From positions 1 through 64,000 of the forward strand of contig JAATFB010000020.1 in NCBI GenBank assembly GCA_015655415.1: a DNA stretch of 64,000 nucleotides, written 5' to 3'. Under the pieces are notes generated by a model, which did no database searches, was not told the origin of the DNA, and was given only the letters and a program-made list of their open reading frames with translations. Source of the DNA: Actinomycetales bacterium. GTDB lineage: Bacteria; Actinomycetota; Actinomycetes; Actinomycetales; Microbacteriaceae. Position numbers and translations under genes: made by a program. Shown piece after piece: positions 36,684-44,722 of the stretch (position 1 is its first letter; each line of letters opens with the position of its first letter).

Positions 36684-37858
36684 ATATGTCTCTCATTCTT
36701 CTCAAGAGGATCGAGTTTGCGTTCACGATACGTAGCGCCCCACGCCAGAGTCACACATATCGCCGCGGCAGCAGCGAAAGCAGAACCGTACAAAAAGAGC
36801 GAAGCGGTGAACTGACGATGCACGAGGGCAGAGAGTAAGCCAAGCGCTGAGCCGGTTTGCACTGCAACGGTGTACAGGCTTGCTCCCCCAACCGTTGAAT
36901 CGGGCAGAAGCCGTTGCAACCAAACGACCCCGAGGCTTTGATATCCCGCAAGGAAGACGGCGTAAACGACTTGCGATGCGAGTAACGACACAATTCCGCC
37001 GCCTTCGGCCATGATTGCGAATGAAAAGGCACCGAGGAGACAGGAGATCACGAGAAGGGCATGTGTCGATACGCGACGCGAAAGCATCGCGAGTATCGGC
37101 AAAAATGCAATCTCGGCGAGAGCCGAGCTAGCCAAGAGGACCGCGCTCGTCCAGGGTGGCATTCCGCGGTGGGCAATATACAAGGGTAGGTAGCTTTGAC
37201 GAATGTTGTCGCCGGCCCGCATGAGCAGTACGGCCAAGGCTGCAACCAAGACTACGGCTATACTTGCTGTCACACTCCGAGGTGCGCTGCCGTCCACTGG
37301 TTCAGCGTCGGCGTCAAAGGAATTCCTTCCCTCCCGGAAGTTCGTCCTCCAAGTCGCCAGAAGTGAAAGTCCCTGCGTTATTGTGGCAATGTAAAGGCTT
37401 TCATGCCACTCTAAACCGAGCCCCGAGATAATGGCGAAGACTGATAGACCGCCGATATATCCACCGACAAAAGCTTGACGCGAGAGCGCAACGCTCTTTT
37501 CATCTGCGGCCCGAAGCGTGCTGAGTGTCAGCGGGAAGACGATGCTCGATAATGCGATAAGCGGAGCGGCGGCGAGTGGCGTTATCGGAAGGCAAAGCAC
37601 TAGAGGGCCAATCGCGGCAGCGCTGGACCCTATGATCGTCAACGCCTTACCGTTGCTTAATCGCCTTCTTGCGAAGAATATGCTCAGATTCGCGGCAAGG
37701 GCCGTCGCGACAACCAGAATATTGAAGGCGACGATGGTGGGAAGGGACGTTCCTCGTCCGACGAAAGCCCCCGGTATGGCAACGGAGGTCTGTCCAACAA
37801 AGCCGGCGTTGAGGACCATCGAGGCAACAGCGAACCTCCGGCTGCTAATCCTCAGCAT
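36680..37858 (-). CDS. MFS transporter, probable small-molecule or sugar exporter
   Basis: Membrane transporter of 392 aa with about twelve hydrophobic helices and a basic cytoplasmic loop after helix 2. The pattern resembles sugar-efflux (SetA-like) MFS proteins. ATG 37858 is taken as start; it overlaps the glycosyltransferase stop by 14 bases, and no good ribosome binding site is visible. The longer open frame would add 45 residues without similarity. Its place inside a biosynthesis-like operon suggests export of the product or self-protection. Confidence 0.85.
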   Translation of the reverse strand: MLRISSRRFAVASMVLNAGFVGQTSVAIPGAFVGRGTSLPTIVAFNILVVATALAANLSIFFARRRLSNGKALTIIGSSAAAIGPLVLCLPITPLAAAPLIALSSIVFPLTLSTLRAADEKSVALSRQAFVGGYIGGLSVFAIISGLGLEWHESLYIATITQGLSLLATWRTNFREGRNSFDADAEPVDGSAPRSVTASIAVVLVAALAVLLMRAGDNIRQSYLPLYIAHRGMPPWTSAVLLASSALAEIAFLPILAMLSRRVSTHALLVISCLLGAFSFAIMAEGGGIVSLLASQVVYAVFLAGYQSLGVVWLQRLLPDSTVGGASLYTVAVQTGSALGLLSALVHRQFTASLFLYGSAFAAAAAICVTLAWGATYRERKLDPLEKNERHI

Positions 37859-39005
37859 TCTCAACGACAATCGTTGCGATCCGCCGAGCCTCTGCAAGCA
37901 CGGCTGGATAGTAGCCTGCGGGGCCGCGTCGCGCACCCGAGCCGACAAACGCGACACCAAAGTGTTTGTCTTCCCAGGGGGTGCAAACACCATACAGGTC
38001 TAGATCTGCAGTGGTGAATTCGCGGTGGTGTGGATCGAGTACGGTCCAACCGTATTCCAGAAGTTCTGAAGGACAAGAAGGGGATATAGCCAGCGTGCTC
38101 GTTGGCACGCCGTCAAGGGACTCCGCCGCCGCCATGTAGGACTTGGCTAACCCGTGGTCGGGCGCCTCGGAGGCCTGCACCCATTGGAACTCGGCATAGT
38201 CGCGGAAGGTCTGTTCGAGATCGAGCCAGTTTCGCCGAGCGTACACAAACAGCTCCGCCTCTTTCGTCCAGTGGTGACGTAGGAACCTCAACTGATTGCG
38301 CCTGTTTGAAAGCAAGTTTTGTACTGTGTTCCGCTCATGCGGGTGATCAATGCCCTTTACGGCCGGATCCCATACAAAGCGCGCTCCTCTTCTGTGGACC
38401 CTGTAACCGAGGTCGATGTCCTCCATTCCCCACCCCTCGAAGCGCTCGTCGAAACCACCTTCTTGGCGGAAAACCGAGGTCGGAAGCGCAAGAAGAAGGC
38501 TCCATGCGTAGGCCCATGGGACGCGCAAGAAGTCCATCGATACGCGTGAGTCGCCCAACGCGTGGGTACGCGGATCACGGGCGGAAGCCTCCGGACGCGA
38601 CGATTCACTGTGGTCGGGGTCATACCCGTCCACCGCGCCCAGAACGACCGCACCTTCTTCGAGATTCTCGATGAGATTCTGAAGGGCGTCGCGAGCGAGG
38701 GCGACGCCGCAGTCGAGGAACAGTAGCCATTCCACTGTCGCGCTTCTGGCGCCAAGGTTTCGCGCGGCGGCAGGCCGGTGTCCGTCGCGTTCGCGTCGCA
38801 CTAACGCAACGTTTATGGTCGAGCGCCACCGTGCGACGAGTTGCTCTACGTCGTCGGTAGACCCATCGTCTGCGACAATTACTTCCCAGGTAGTGACGTC
38901 TGCGGTCTGCCGCGTAAGCGCGGTCAGCGTCGTATCAAGCAAGTGCAGCCTGTTATATGTCGGAACGACGATCGACACCTTCGTGGGCCTCACGGTCTCG
39001 TTCAA
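37845..39005 (-). CDS. Family 2 glycosyltransferase with a Glyco_transf_7C-like C-terminal part
   Basis: Transferase of 386 aa. The nucleotide-sugar-binding N-terminus reads VSIVVPTYNRLHLLDTTL with VADDGSTDD. The later segment FEGWGMEDIDLGYRVHRRGA is the acceptor-side motif of polypeptide GalNAc- and galactosyltransferase-like enzymes. The usual metal-binding DxD is replaced by Asp-Cys-Gly in LLFLDCGVALARD. TTG 39005 is preferred as start: it overlaps the previous stop as TTGA and has GGAG nine bases upstream; GTG 39020 is the alternative. It shares the operon with nucleotide enzymes. Confidence 0.88.
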   Translation of the reverse strand: MNETVRPTKVSIVVPTYNRLHLLDTTLTALTRQTADVTTWEVIVADDGSTDDVEQLVARWRSTINVALVRRERDGHRPAAARNLGARSATVEWLLFLDCGVALARDALQNLIENLEEGAVVLGAVDGYDPDHSESSRPEASARDPRTHALGDSRVSMDFLRVPWAYAWSLLLALPTSVFRQEGGFDERFEGWGMEDIDLGYRVHRRGARFVWDPAVKGIDHPHERNTVQNLLSNRRNQLRFLRHHWTKEAELFVYARRNWLDLEQTFRDYAEFQWVQASEAPDHGLAKSYMAAAESLDGVPTSTLAISPSCPSELLEYGWTVLDPHHREFTTADLDLYGVCTPWEDKHFGVAFVGSGARRGPAGYYPAVLAEARRIATIVVENAED

Positions 39006-40618
39006 TAGTCTGCACTCCACGCTAAGGGCACGATTCGTTCGGCCGGGACTCCGGGAACGTCGTTTCGGTCCGCCGGGCGCAGCAGACCGGTCCCGTCGAC
39101 ATAGAGCGCGGCTGCGCCGCCGCTGTCCAAGGCCGCGGCATCAACACAGCCAAGGCGCTCAAGCTCCCGAACGAGTTCTTCTGTTGTAACCCCTAAGCAG
39201 TCTTCTTCAGGAATAAAACTGCGCGGTTCGCAGCCCTCAGCAGCGGTAATCACAATATCGCCGGATTCGGTTATGCCAACCCCGATTCTCGCGCGACGGT
39301 CATCGAGTTGGCGATAGGACGTTAAGGCTATTGGAGGTATACCGCGCTCAAAGGGCCCGTCATCGCCGGGTACGTATTCCTCGAGCAGTTCTTCGAGATC
39401 CAAACGCACGTCTCTCCTCGAACCTTCAGACAAGAGTCGTGGGCCGATCTGGGCGGCTGCGAGAACCCGGCTTCCAAGGTGCGGAAGAGAATAGGAAACG
39501 TTTGCATGCCCGCCGGCCAGCAAGTGTTGCACGAGCTGCTCCACAGTTGACTCATTTGGCAATCGCACGACGAATCCATTAAGAGGTATAGGGCTGTTTC
39601 CTCCTCGATGAAAGCCCACGATCTCGTCCCGTACGATGAGAAACTCAAGGCATTCATCTTCGGCGGCTGACGGGGTATGGGAAGCGGTCGAACCGTGCCT
39701 GCGGTATCCATTGAGACGATTGAAGAACGCGGTACGCGTGCGTTGGCGTTCGTCCGGGTTGAGTTCTGCAACAAAGGGTGGTTCCGAATAACGCGAGGCA
39801 AGGTCACCGGATACCCGAATGTTGCACGGCAGTTCAAGTCCAAGATTACGAAGCGAAAGCAACTGGAGACTAGCCTCCGCACGTTCACTTTGTTCCATGG
39901 GGTCATGGCTTATTACCAGGGCCGTGCGTTGGTATATCGGCGGGCTATCGATTAAGCCCGCGACCGCGTTGAGTCCAATGGGGTCGCCAGCTGAGGAGAA
40001 GGGCTCGTCAAACTCTTCCTCAAGCCAGACGAAGTATCCCCCGTTCCAGGTGGGTAGCCGTTGTTGTTTGGCACGCTGCGAGAGTAGGCCCGATCTCGGG
40101 TCGAAAGGCACGAAGAGGGATACTTCCTTCGGTGGCTTCGGCGCCTCCACATTTCGAAAGTCGTTCCGCCCACCCGGTAAGAGTACTGATCGTTTGCCAG
40201 AGACCACACGATCGAATACGTGTCGGGTGACACGGTCCGCAGCTGGACTCAGATGCGGACGCGGGGACGCAACCTGTACGAGACCGTTGCGGACGGCGGC
40301 CTGAAGGAGCATAGTCTCGGCAGCGCTCGCGGAGACTAGGGTCACGTCCTTATAGGTGAGTCCAAAGAAATCTTCGTATTCTTCTGCCATCAAGCGTTTT
40401 CGTGGCATAGCGACAACGAACACGGGCCGAAGGGCTGGAGCCTGCCTGCCGAACTGCGAGAGCTCTGCTCCCATTGACGCCATCATGGGGCGAGGATCGA
40501 TCTCGCCAGGCGTCACATAATTCTGTCCCACACGCGCGCTGCCTTGAAGCGGAATTCGAAGTGACCAGAACTCCGAGTTGCGTGTTAGCTGCTCACGCCA
40601 GTTGAAGTTGGTCCTCAT
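39002..40618 (-). CDS. NAGPA/DUF2233-type phosphodiester glycosidase-like protein with unknown N-terminal domain
   Basis: Protein of 538 aa. The first 185 residues match nothing I recognise. From about 192 the family hallmarks of phosphodiester glycosidases appear: NGGYF at 192-196, QRTAL near 231, GGNSPIPLNGFV at 339-350, and LDSGGAAAL near 498 close to the C-terminus. Characterised relatives remove N-acetylglucosamine-1-phosphate caps. There is no signal peptide, which is unusual because most relatives are exported. The ATG at 40618 overlaps the Nudix stop as ATGA; an upstream GTG would add eight residues. Confidence 0.72.
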   Translation of the reverse strand: MRTNFNWREQLTRNSEFWSLRIPLQGSARVGQNYVTPGEIDPRPMMASMGAELSQFGRQAPALRPVFVVAMPRKRLMAEEYEDFFGLTYKDVTLVSASAAETMLLQAAVRNGLVQVASPRPHLSPAADRVTRHVFDRVVSGKRSVLLPGGRNDFRNVEAPKPPKEVSLFVPFDPRSGLLSQRAKQQRLPTWNGGYFVWLEEEFDEPFSSAGDPIGLNAVAGLIDSPPIYQRTALVISHDPMEQSERAEASLQLLSLRNLGLELPCNIRVSGDLASRYSEPPFVAELNPDERQRTRTAFFNRLNGYRRHGSTASHTPSAAEDECLEFLIVRDEIVGFHRGGNSPIPLNGFVVRLPNESTVEQLVQHLLAGGHANVSYSLPHLGSRVLAAAQIGPRLLSEGSRRDVRLDLEELLEEYVPGDDGPFERGIPPIALTSYRQLDDRRARIGVGITESGDIVITAAEGCEPRSFIPEEDCLGVTTEELVRELERLGCVDAAALDSGGAAALYVDGTGLLRPADRNDVPGVPAERIVPLAWSADY

Positions 40619-41115
40619 TCGCGTGCGGTCGAGTGTGTCCATGCCTCGAGTGCCGCGAAGCTAAGCGGCGTGAAGTCCGCTTTATCGGTACGGAGACGAT
40701 CTTCGAGCGTGCGCAGCGGTACCCACTGAGCGTCGCGACTCCCATCGCCGCGCTCAGCAGGGGTCCCACTTCCAGTGGCTTCCAGCACGAGGATTATCGA
40801 CGGGTAAGGGCCCTCGAGCATCTGAACTACCACCAACGGCTCTACCCGTTGTACCTTCTGTCCGTTATGGTCAGTGCTGACCACGGCTCGGCGGAATCGG
40901 TCGACCGTGACTCCCGACTCCTCCATCACTTCACGTCGCAGACAATCCTGGGCAGACTCCCAGGCGCGCCACTTGCCTCCGGGGAGTTCCCACCCCCCGG
41001 TATTTGTGGGGTCAGACTCCGGCTTCCATCGCTTTTGGAGCAGGATCGATAGTTCGTTGCCATCCTCGGATAGGACGATGCCGTACACGTTCGGGATGAC
41101 GAGTAGTTCGCTCAC
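40615..41115 (-). CDS. Nudix hydrolase
   Basis: Pyrophosphatase of 166 aa. A complete Nudix box is present: GKWRAWESAQDCLRREVMEE followed by SGV, fitting GX5EX7REUXEEXGU. Such enzymes cleave nucleoside diphosphates linked to other groups, or noncanonical NTPs. It overlaps both neighbours by four bases. In this operon it could convert a nucleotide to the monophosphate, or clear a modified nucleotide. Confidence 0.92.
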   Translation of the reverse strand: MSELLVIPNVYGIVLSEDGNELSILLQKRWKPESDPTNTGGWELPGGKWRAWESAQDCLRREVMEESGVTVDRFRRAVVSTDHNGQKVQRVEPLVVVQMLEGPYPSIILVLEATGSGTPAERGDGSRDAQWVPLRTLEDRLRTDKADFTPLSFAALEAWTHSTARE

Positions 41116-42107
41116 CCTTCAACGCCCTCCTTAGTCGTCGTGCGCCACTTTGATCCGGCGTACTTGTTGGGCAGGAGCAACGCAGCGCGCTCGAATCTAA
41201 ATTGTTCACTTCCTTCAATTGCTACCGCAGCTTGTGGCGCCCAATCAGCGATGAGTTCGCGACAAACACCACAAGGGGGCACTACACGGACGCGATTTTC
41301 TTCGTCTGGTCGCGGGTGGCGTACAGTCACGATCATCGTGATCTGTCCTCGCGCTGCCATCAAGGCGTTGCCGATAGCGACGGACTCCGCGCAGACCGAC
41401 GCCCGTCCAACGATGGTCTCAACGTGAAGCCCGAGAAAGATTTCCCCTTGGTCGTTAGCGACAGCCGTCGCTATCTGGTGGCGGTTTGGGGCGTAGTGCT
41501 TGGTGATCAGTGCGCGCGCTCGATCGAACAGGATACGGCCGGCATCGTTCTCCGGATCGCTTCCGGGGGAAGACACCGGCACGGCATCGATCACTTCAAG
41601 TAGTCGTTGGCGCAGTTCGGCGCGGGTCCCGCTATTGACAACCTGCCCATCCGGCTGGAACGCACCGAGTTCGGTGGAGTGAGACTCGTTACCGTTCCGC
41701 AGATCTCCCCGCGCAGCTTTGCGGGCGCGGCGAAGATCTTCGGGAGCCGTTACCTCGATGATGCTGAATCCAAGCGAGCGAAGGCCCTCGACATCTTTCG
41801 GGCGCGCGTCGTCGCACAGCAGTAGGTCGGGTGCAAGCACCATCCCAAGCTGCGTGCGCACCGCGAAATCCTCAAGTAGAGATGCCTGCCGGACTTCGCG
41901 AAAGTGCGCGCCGAGGAAGTTGAGGAGCTCCCCATCCTGCTGCCCTTCGGCCAGCGGTCGGCCGAGACGCTCGTAGAAGGCGCGCTGAACGTCGTAGAGA
42001 GGCGCGGCGAGAGAGACACGGGCAACCTTGAAGCCCGCTGCCGCGAGTTCGGTACGGCAAGTAGACTTACCTGCTCCCGGCTTGCCGATAAGAGCAATGC
42101 GCCTCAC
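41112..42107 (-). CDS. Fused P-loop nucleotide kinase and cytidine deaminase-like protein
   Basis: Bifunctional protein of 331 aa. The N-terminal P-loop (GKPGAGKST, residues 8-16) begins a dNMP-kinase-like domain of about 170 residues. The C-terminal domain is a zinc cytidine deaminase: C239-A-E241 and C279-x-x-C282 (PCGVCRE) give three Cys ligands and the catalytic Glu, as in cytidine and blasticidin-S deaminases. The order kinase-like plus deaminase recalls the antiphage deaminases AvcD/DcdV, although those carry a dCMP-deaminase-type domain. GTG 42107 overlaps the methyltransferase stop as GTGA. Confidence 0.85.
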   Translation of the reverse strand: MRRIALIGKPGAGKSTCRTELAAAGFKVARVSLAAPLYDVQRAFYERLGRPLAEGQQDGELLNFLGAHFREVRQASLLEDFAVRTQLGMVLAPDLLLCDDARPKDVEGLRSLGFSIIEVTAPEDLRRARKAARGDLRNGNESHSTELGAFQPDGQVVNSGTRAELRQRLLEVIDAVPVSSPGSDPENDAGRILFDRARALITKHYAPNRHQIATAVANDQGEIFLGLHVETIVGRASVCAESVAIGNALMAARGQITMIVTVRHPRPDEENRVRVVPPCGVCRELIADWAPQAAVAIEGSEQFRFERAALLLPNKYAGSKWRTTTKEGVEG

Positions 42108-43021
42108 TTGGTGTCCTCCGGCCAACACGCGAAGACCGTGTTCTCCTTCTGAAGTAGAAAGACGCCATCGTTGGAGATTATTCGGCCGACGCGTTCGCTC
42201 ACCTCTTTTGCGAGACGGTCAAAGAAGTCCGCCTCAACCCTGCCTTCAAGCAACGGAAGCGCACCACAATAGCGATGACCAGCGGCGTAGAACTCCATGA
42301 AGGCAGCCACGTTATCGAATACCAGGGCGTCCGTGTATGGGTACTCGGTCACAGAGCCGAAGGCGGAGCGGAGAAGCTGGGCGCCATTGTGAGTGGATAG
42401 GGAACCTCGACGACCGTGGGGGAGTCCGTCGATCAGCGATTCAGATGCGCCGACGGCACGTAGCGCGTCGAGATGCACTTGGTACATCTCGTGCATGGAA
42501 TCCAGGCCCTCCACCGTGACGATTGTCTTACCCGAAGCGGCGGTGACGGCTCGGAAAGCCTTGCACAGCGGAAGTGGGTCCGGGATGTAATGGAAAATGT
42601 AGTTCGCCATCACAACGTCGAAAACGCCGTCGACAAGCGAGCCGAGTTCTCGGGCATCACCGACGATCCACTCGATGGGAGCCCACTGGAAATTGACGTT
42701 TTCCTTCGCGGCTTCGAGCATGCCTGGTGCGATGTCAATAGCGGTGATCGATCCACCGGCGCGCATGCGGCTCGCCACGTCTCGCAAGATGAAGCCGTTC
42801 CCACAGCCCACGTCCAGGAGGCGCTCGGTCCCCGAGAGGTCAATCACGTCCAGTATGTGATCGACCATCGTGGTCGGATTGCGACGATATCTGTTCTGAG
42901 TGAGTTGTTGAATGGACAAAGGGGTAGCGTCGCCGAAGTGGGAGTGCACATAATCGGCGCCAAGCAGGCTCATGTAGTAACCGCTTCTTTCGTCCCTCGA
43001 CATAGTCGCTTGCGAACTCAT
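42104..43021 (-). CDS. Class I SAM-dependent methyltransferase
   Basis: Methyltransferase of 305 aa. The AdoMet-binding motif I reads LLDVGCGNGFI, motif II has ITAIDIAPGML, and the DUF/UbiE-like motif IV is VVMANYIFHYIPDP. The rest of the C-terminal half is not diagnostic, so the substrate (base, sugar or carboxyl) is unknown. Overlaps of four bases at both ends couple it to the deaminase-like and kinase-deaminase genes. Confidence 0.88.
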   Translation of the reverse strand: MSSQATMSRDERSGYYMSLLGADYVHSHFGDATPLSIQQLTQNRYRRNPTTMVDHILDVIDLSGTERLLDVGCGNGFILRDVASRMRAGGSITAIDIAPGMLEAAKENVNFQWAPIEWIVGDARELGSLVDGVFDVVMANYIFHYIPDPLPLCKAFRAVTAASGKTIVTVEGLDSMHEMYQVHLDALRAVGASESLIDGLPHGRRGSLSTHNGAQLLRSAFGSVTEYPYTDALVFDNVAAFMEFYAAGHRYCGALPLLEGRVEADFFDRLAKEVSERVGRIISNDGVFLLQKENTVFACWPEDTK

Positions 43022-43551
43022 GCGATTTCTCCTTGCTTTACATCCATAGCGATCTTCGAAGCAACCGGTCCGTTGCTCCCCTGGTACTTTCCTGAATACA
43101 GTATGATTTCACCGCGTGGAACCCAGAAGGTTACTTGTGCGACAAGCATGCTTGGGTAAACGCGAACCGGCTGGACCGCATGAAACTGGAAGGTCAGCTG
43201 GCCATGCGAGCCGATGTCGATTAGGTCGGCTGTGACATGGATGAAGAGCCCCAGTCGCGCGACCGAGGACTTCGCCCGAACGATCGGGACGTAGTGGTCG
43301 CTTCCGACTACTTCGACGCTGTGTCCTAACACAATCTGTCCGGGCGAAAGCACGGTCCCAGACGCGTCCATGGTGGTGAAGGACATCGCGTTGTCCCGGG
43401 CAGCGTCGAGCACGTGGTCCTCATACGATCCGAGCACCTTACCGAGTCGCAGATCATAACTGTTCGGATTGACCTGACTCGAGTCAAACGGATCGATCTG
43501 TATCCGTTTCTGCTGGACTTGCCTGCGAATTTCCGGCCCAGTAAGAATCAT
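43018..43551 (-). CDS. dCTP deaminase-like protein A, catalytic Glu replaced by Gln
   Basis: Trimeric dUTPase-fold protein of 177 aa. It starts MILTGPEI and has VNPNSYDLRLG, the family N-terminal signature, and AKSSVARLGLFIHVTAD, matching the nucleotide-phosphate-binding region of E. coli Dcd. Aligning TFQF with the E. coli LEF segment puts Q122 where the general base E138 should be, so deamination is doubtful. H105 and D112 (E. coli H121 and D128) are kept. ATGA overlaps are present on both sides. It may be a regulatory or binding subunit of protein B. Confidence 0.85.
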   Translation of the reverse strand: MILTGPEIRRQVQQKRIQIDPFDSSQVNPNSYDLRLGKVLGSYEDHVLDAARDNAMSFTTMDASGTVLSPGQIVLGHSVEVVGSDHYVPIVRAKSSVARLGLFIHVTADLIDIGSHGQLTFQFHAVQPVRVYPSMLVAQVTFWVPRGEIILYSGKYQGSNGPVASKIAMDVKQGEIA

Positions 43552-44087
43552 TCTTGCCTCTCAAACCAACGCGGAAACATCGCGTTGGTGATCGACTCGT
43601 GCGGGTCGGAGTGTCGCGCCATTAGCCCGCGGTACAGGTCGATGTCGCCTTGAGGTTCCCAGAAGGTTACTTGCCCGCAACGCATACCCGGATATAACCG
43701 AACGGGCTGTGTCACCACAATCTCTAGCGTCCAATTGTGAATCGCCCCGAGGTTACCGAGATCGGCGGATATCTGCAGGAACACGCCTAGTCGGCCAAGA
43801 GAAGATCGGCCGATAAGGGAAGGAACGTAGTGGCTGCTTCCGATTCGTTCGCGCGTTGAGCCTAAGTACACTCGGCCTGGCTCAAGCACAAATCCGTCAA
43901 CCGGGAGATGGAGGATAGACCACTCGTCTGTATGCAGTGCGTCAATCTGCCTACTAGCCGAAGTCTTTAGTTCTGGCCCAAGGTGGTAATTGTAGCTGTT
44001 TGGATTAACGTCCGAGTATTCAAAGGGATCTATACAGATATAGCCTGATCGCACCTGTCGTGCGATCTCCTCCCCAGTGAGGATCAC
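43548..44087 (-). CDS. dCTP deaminase-like protein B, catalytic Glu retained
   Basis: Paralogue of A, 179 aa, first gene of the operon. It shares MILTGEEIARQV and VNPNSYNYHLG, and has GRSSLGRLGVFLQISADL. The general base is present as E122 (TLEIVV), but the positions of E. coli H121 and D128 are Q105 and N112. The start is GTG 44087, with GGAGG seven bases upstream. Product could be dUTP or dUMP from dCTP, or a related reaction on a modified nucleotide. Confidence 0.85.
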   Translation of the reverse strand: MILTGEEIARQVRSGYICIDPFEYSDVNPNSYNYHLGPELKTSASRQIDALHTDEWSILHLPVDGFVLEPGRVYLGSTRERIGSSHYVPSLIGRSSLGRLGVFLQISADLGNLGAIHNWTLEIVVTQPVRLYPGMRCGQVTFWEPQGDIDLYRGLMARHSDPHESITNAMFPRWFERQE

Positions 44088-44177
44088 TCACTGCCTCCCC
44101 TGCTTCTTCGCCTGGTTCGACATGCCGTGCAGTAGGCGTTTTCGTCACCGCAAGTTCAACTCTGTGCAACGCTTAGA

Positions 44178-44206
44178 AATCTAGACATATGTCCTACCCG
44201 GCGCAA
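44178..44206 (-). promoter_or_regulatory. Candidate promoter of the nine-gene operon with an operator palindrome in its spacer
   Basis: On the minus strand TTGCGC (44206-44201) and TAGATT (44183-44178) are separated by exactly 17 bases. The spacer begins next to the -10 with the perfect 10-bp palindrome GACATATGTC (44184-44193). It is about 90 bases upstream of GTG 44087. A repressor such as the island TetR protein could act here. Confidence 0.4.
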
Positions 44207-44209
44207 CGC

Positions 44210-44722
44210 CCCGATTTTCACCGGCGGGGCGACCGCTCAGTTGGGCGGGCTCGGAAATCAAGCGCGCCAGCACGAACGCGAGCGAGCCGCGCCCGGTCAG
44301 AAGCCATCGGCTCACACGGACTCAGCACCGATGAGTCGTGGGCTCGACGCTACAAGGCGGCGTGAGACATGCCCAGGTGCAGGCACCTTGGGCGACTGGC
44401 GCTCCTGTTCCGATGAGGTGGCGTGCGCTCTGCATCTCGCGGTCGATGATTCGACCGGGTCGCCTGACAGCCCCATCCAATAAGGAAGTCGGGCGACATC
44501 AATAATGAGACTCCCCGGGCTGCGGAATGTCGCTGGTCGAGGCCCGGCCAGGTGCAACGTCGTCGCGCTTCTCTAGAGTTACAAGCCAGTTAGACCAGGC
44601 AGCCAGGCGGCGTCCGCAGTGCCGCTGGGGCGAAGGTGTGTCCGTAGACAGGTTGTCTCACCCAACCCGCCCTTGAAATGGCGAGTACCGTCGATTTCGG
44701 GCGGCCCAGTCCATAATTGACC
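44210..44722. other. Island intergenic stretch without recognisable gene
   Basis: Short open frames exist on both strands but none has a family signature, ribosome binding site or conserved neighbour. A small perfect hairpin (GGTCGA-TGAT-TCGACC) lies at 44441-44456. Otherwise nothing is seen. Confidence 0.5.

Noticed and set aside
44241-44483. 80-codon plus-strand frame in the island gap
   Set aside because: No ribosome binding site, no similarity, and overlapping frames on the other strand are equally long.
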